Below, piece by piece: positions 61,939 through 64,000 of a stretch of DNA of 64,000 bases. The DNA is from Lates calcarifer (Eukaryota > Chordata > Actinopteri > Centropomidae). The stretch is from positions 20,772,307 to 20,836,306 of the forward strand of contig NC_066845.1 of the NCBI RefSeq assembly GCF_001640805.2, given 5' to 3'. The translations under genes and the position numbers were made by a program. The notes beneath the pieces were generated by a model that made no database searches, was not told the origin of the DNA, and was given only the letters and a program-made list of their open reading frames with translations. Within the stretch, counting starts at the first letter, position 1; every line of letters starts with the position of its first letter.

Positions 61939-62338
61939 GCAAATTCCTGAGAGTTTTAGCACAGCAACTGAGTAAATTCTAACTGTTGCAAACATCCATG
62001 GTGGCTTTCAGACCACATCCCTGGTTCAACTACTTGCCATATGCAATCATATGCATGATTGTTTTTTCAGCATTACATCCAACACTGTGAGTGTATGGCT
62101 TTTATTCAAACCAGTTTTACTTCATGTGCAGCACGTGCTGTTATGAATGGCTGTGTTGCACTTTCTGTCACTGTTGCCTTCAGCTTGAGCTCCCATTCCC
62201 AGTGCTTTATTATGTCCGGCCTGGCTGCATAAAGCATATCCAGTGGTAATTAAGGTCAGACAATTAGTTTCAGCCAGCCGCAGTCCTGGTGACTTAATAA
62301 GTATGGACAATTATCTGAAATTAATATGATAGATACCA
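61571..62338. repeat. Foldback: 39-bp perfect inverted repeat between direct repeats
   Basis: 61866-61904 and 62002-62040 are exact reverse complements (39 of 39), separated by 97 bp that begin with a TA microsatellite (about 61905-61939). Outside, 61571-61610 and 62295-62338 are diverged direct repeats (35 of 40 aligned bases plus a 4-nt gap; all five differences are transitions), both starting TAATAAGTAT and ending GATACCA. The outer repeats lie 255 and 254 bp from the arms. No open frame of interest is inside. It may be a small foldback transposon; its class is unknown. Confidence 0.65.
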
Positions 62339-64000
62339 TTGTCCTGTGCTGCTTTGCACAGTCAGATCTTGGCAGGGCTTCAGGTTATTATTACTGAGTA
62401 TGCATCCACTGTATTAGTTTGAGTAATGACACTCTCCGTGCTGCTGTTACTGTTTCATCACAGAGAATGTGATTATTACTTAGTGGTGTTATGTTCCCAG
62501 CTAAACATACTCTCATGGCGCTCACCAGAAGGGCCAAGGTTGATGGCATCACTGCAAGGCTTGGAGGCAGCAGGTGCTATGTGCTCAGAAAAGAAAATTC
62601 ATAAATAAGCCTCTACCAGGTTTCAAACTGCTGTGAGCAAACTGCCTCTATGACTTAGATGGCACAGTTAAAATGAAGTAGAAGAATAGGAAAAACAGGG
62701 CTATTGTTCTACTCTTTTCTACTGTTCTAACATTTTTATATCTGGAGATAGACACCTGAGGATTTTTAGTACAGTGTGTGGCTTCTTCAAGTAGCTTAAA
62801 TCTCAGAGGAAATCAGTGTGATTATACATTCAGGTACAGATATTGAAGAGCAATTTGAACTACAGAGTTCACTGTTTTCGAACAGATTTAGCTTTTGACA
62901 CCTGTTGTCAAACTGTGGTTTTACCATCTGGCACCCAGTAACATTTGAAGAGCTATTCCTTGAGGACAGCAACAAAGGTACTGAGGGACATATTGCTGCA
63001 GCTGGCTCTATCGTATAATGAGTACTGTCAGGGATTTGCAGCACTGAACTTTTGCGCCCTGATCTGTGGCGGGTCACTGTTGAGTTCATATCAATAATTC
63101 ATCTTGCAGCTCAACTCCCTTCCCTGTTATGAAACAAATCTTGTTAGGAAGTCCTGCCAACACTGTCTCCATCCAACTATCTGACTTTATGTGTAACTCT
63201 CCCTGCTTGGGCTGGAAAGGGAGTGGAGTGGGGTTTGGGAAAGATTAGCTGAGTTCATCTACATGAAGCATTCATTTGGCAGCGATGACAGGAAGGAAGG
63301 AAGGCTTGAATCTGGTGTGTGATCAGTAGCACCTAATCACATGGCAGAATGGAGTCTCCCCACAATGGCTTACTTATCCTCCCAGGGCTGGAATAGATGA
63401 GTTAATGAAAAGCAGATAGAGTGTGGCCCTTGCTCTTTATCCTTGCAGTATGGGTCCTATACAGCCTTCCTCTGGTTTATTGTGAAACAACCTGGAGCTG
63501 TCAGAGGCTCAGTGGAAACCTGGAGAGAAGAGGGCAGGGAAGTGGAACGCCATACTGGATGGGTTGCTCTGATAAGATCCAGGGAGACTCCTCTCCCTCC
63601 CCCTCAGCTGGCAGCGAGCGACAGTAACCTTTCCTGTCAATGACAGTTGCTAAAAGCAGCATGGGGATTTGGAGACATTATGTTTGACTTCTTTCAAATT
63701 AGCACCTTTTTTTTTTCTGTTGTTGTTGATGTCCTTTGCTGGCTGTGCTCATCAAGGTGGCAGCCATCAACCAATCATGGTGAATAATTACATGCTTGAG
63801 GATCCTGAGCACACAACGAACATTCTGTAAACAATTTGCATAATGCTCAGGTATTCATAAAACCTCAAAAAACAAGTTAAGACATGAACAAATCAATTGC
63901 ACCACTTGACTCTCCTTACAGGAGACTTCAAACATCTCAGGCCTTGATCACACTGCTCCAGTTTAAACGAGATCCATGCACCAGAGTAAAACAGGTCTAA

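Larger units (their letters stand above)
18662..64000 (-). other. unc5d: unc5d intron 1, partial (5' end lies beyond base 64000)
   Basis: This is inferred to be intron: it is upstream of exon 2 in the gene, and I find no minus-strand frame combining an ATG, a signal peptide and a phase-1 donor that would be exon 1. It exceeds 45.3 kb. The longest open frames (152 codons at 49898-50356 plus; 149 codons at 52123-52572 minus; 141 codons at 45581-46006 plus; 129 codons at 60956-61345 minus) show no family likeness. Repeats and candidate elements are listed separately. Also present are poly-T or poly-A runs at 39503-39522 and 54468-54485. Stretches where I see nothing specific include 20650-23520, 25560-27070, 33150-34490, 42000-44900, 47000-48950, 49300-52130, 58760-61560 and 62350-63180. 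Blocks at 38000-38340 and 63180-63660 look unique and repeat-free but carry no motif I would defend. Confidence 0.8.

Noticed and set aside
63421..63627. Plus-strand 68-codon frame with a signal-peptide-like start (PLLFILAVWVLYSLPLVYC)
   Set aside because: The frame begins at GTG with an in-frame TAG immediately upstream and no ATG. No promoter, donor site or known protein family fits. Chance hydrophobic stretch.

Overview
This window looks like teleost fish genomic DNA. It is AT-rich and CpG-poor, densely sprinkled with microsatellites, and carries interspersed repeats I recognise as typical of ray-finned fish (repeats ending in TGGA tails, a tRNA-derived SINE, LINE 3' ends, Tc1 and Harbinger remnants). 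The species cannot be named from the sequence alone.

Only one protein-coding exon can be supported. It lies on the minus strand at 18446-18661 and encodes the start of the first immunoglobulin domain of a netrin receptor. The residues (LPHFI.EP.DAYI.KSNPI.LRC, then [16 protein letters not shown]) fit UNC5D better than UNC5A, B or C. The exon is 216 nt, has an AG acceptor and a GTAAG donor, and is phase 1 at both ends, as expected for exon 2 of unc5d. All other DNA is read as intron: 1-18445 is part of intron 2 (downstream in the gene) and 18662-64000 is part of intron 1 (upstream). Neither exon 1 (signal peptide) nor exon 3 (the part with the WCQC motif) is present, so intron 1 exceeds 45.3 kb and intron 2 exceeds 18.4 kb. 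Long 5' introns are normal for this gene.

Intron 2 part (1-18445): decayed repeats, a LINE tail next to a SINE (3.7-4.1 kb), a small CpG-rich patch (4.54-4.69 kb), a long CA-rich tract containing a run of 25 C (4.75-5.3 kb), a CpG-retaining block with homeodomain-type motifs (10.3-10.7 kb), and a cluster of interleaved inverted repeats (16.47-16.70 kb).

Intron 1 part (18662-64000): several compositionally distinct blocks that look like candidate conserved noncoding elements (19.4, 24.9, 29.2, 35.6, 38.8, 41.3, 52.5, 55.8 and 58.1 kb). It also holds Tc1 and PIF/Harbinger remnants, a MITE-like inverted-repeat element (32.6-33.0 kb) and a compound TC/TA/T microsatellite (27.4 kb). A minus-strand juxtaposed acceptor/donor at 54.55 kb resembles a recursive splice site. 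A 39-bp perfect inverted repeat at 61.9-62.0 kb sits midway between two diverged direct repeats.

I found no bacterial-style operon, CRISPR, rRNA, tRNA or intact mobile-element gene, and nothing that amounts to a clearly new biological system. The most unusual items are the foldback structures and the recursive-splice-like site.
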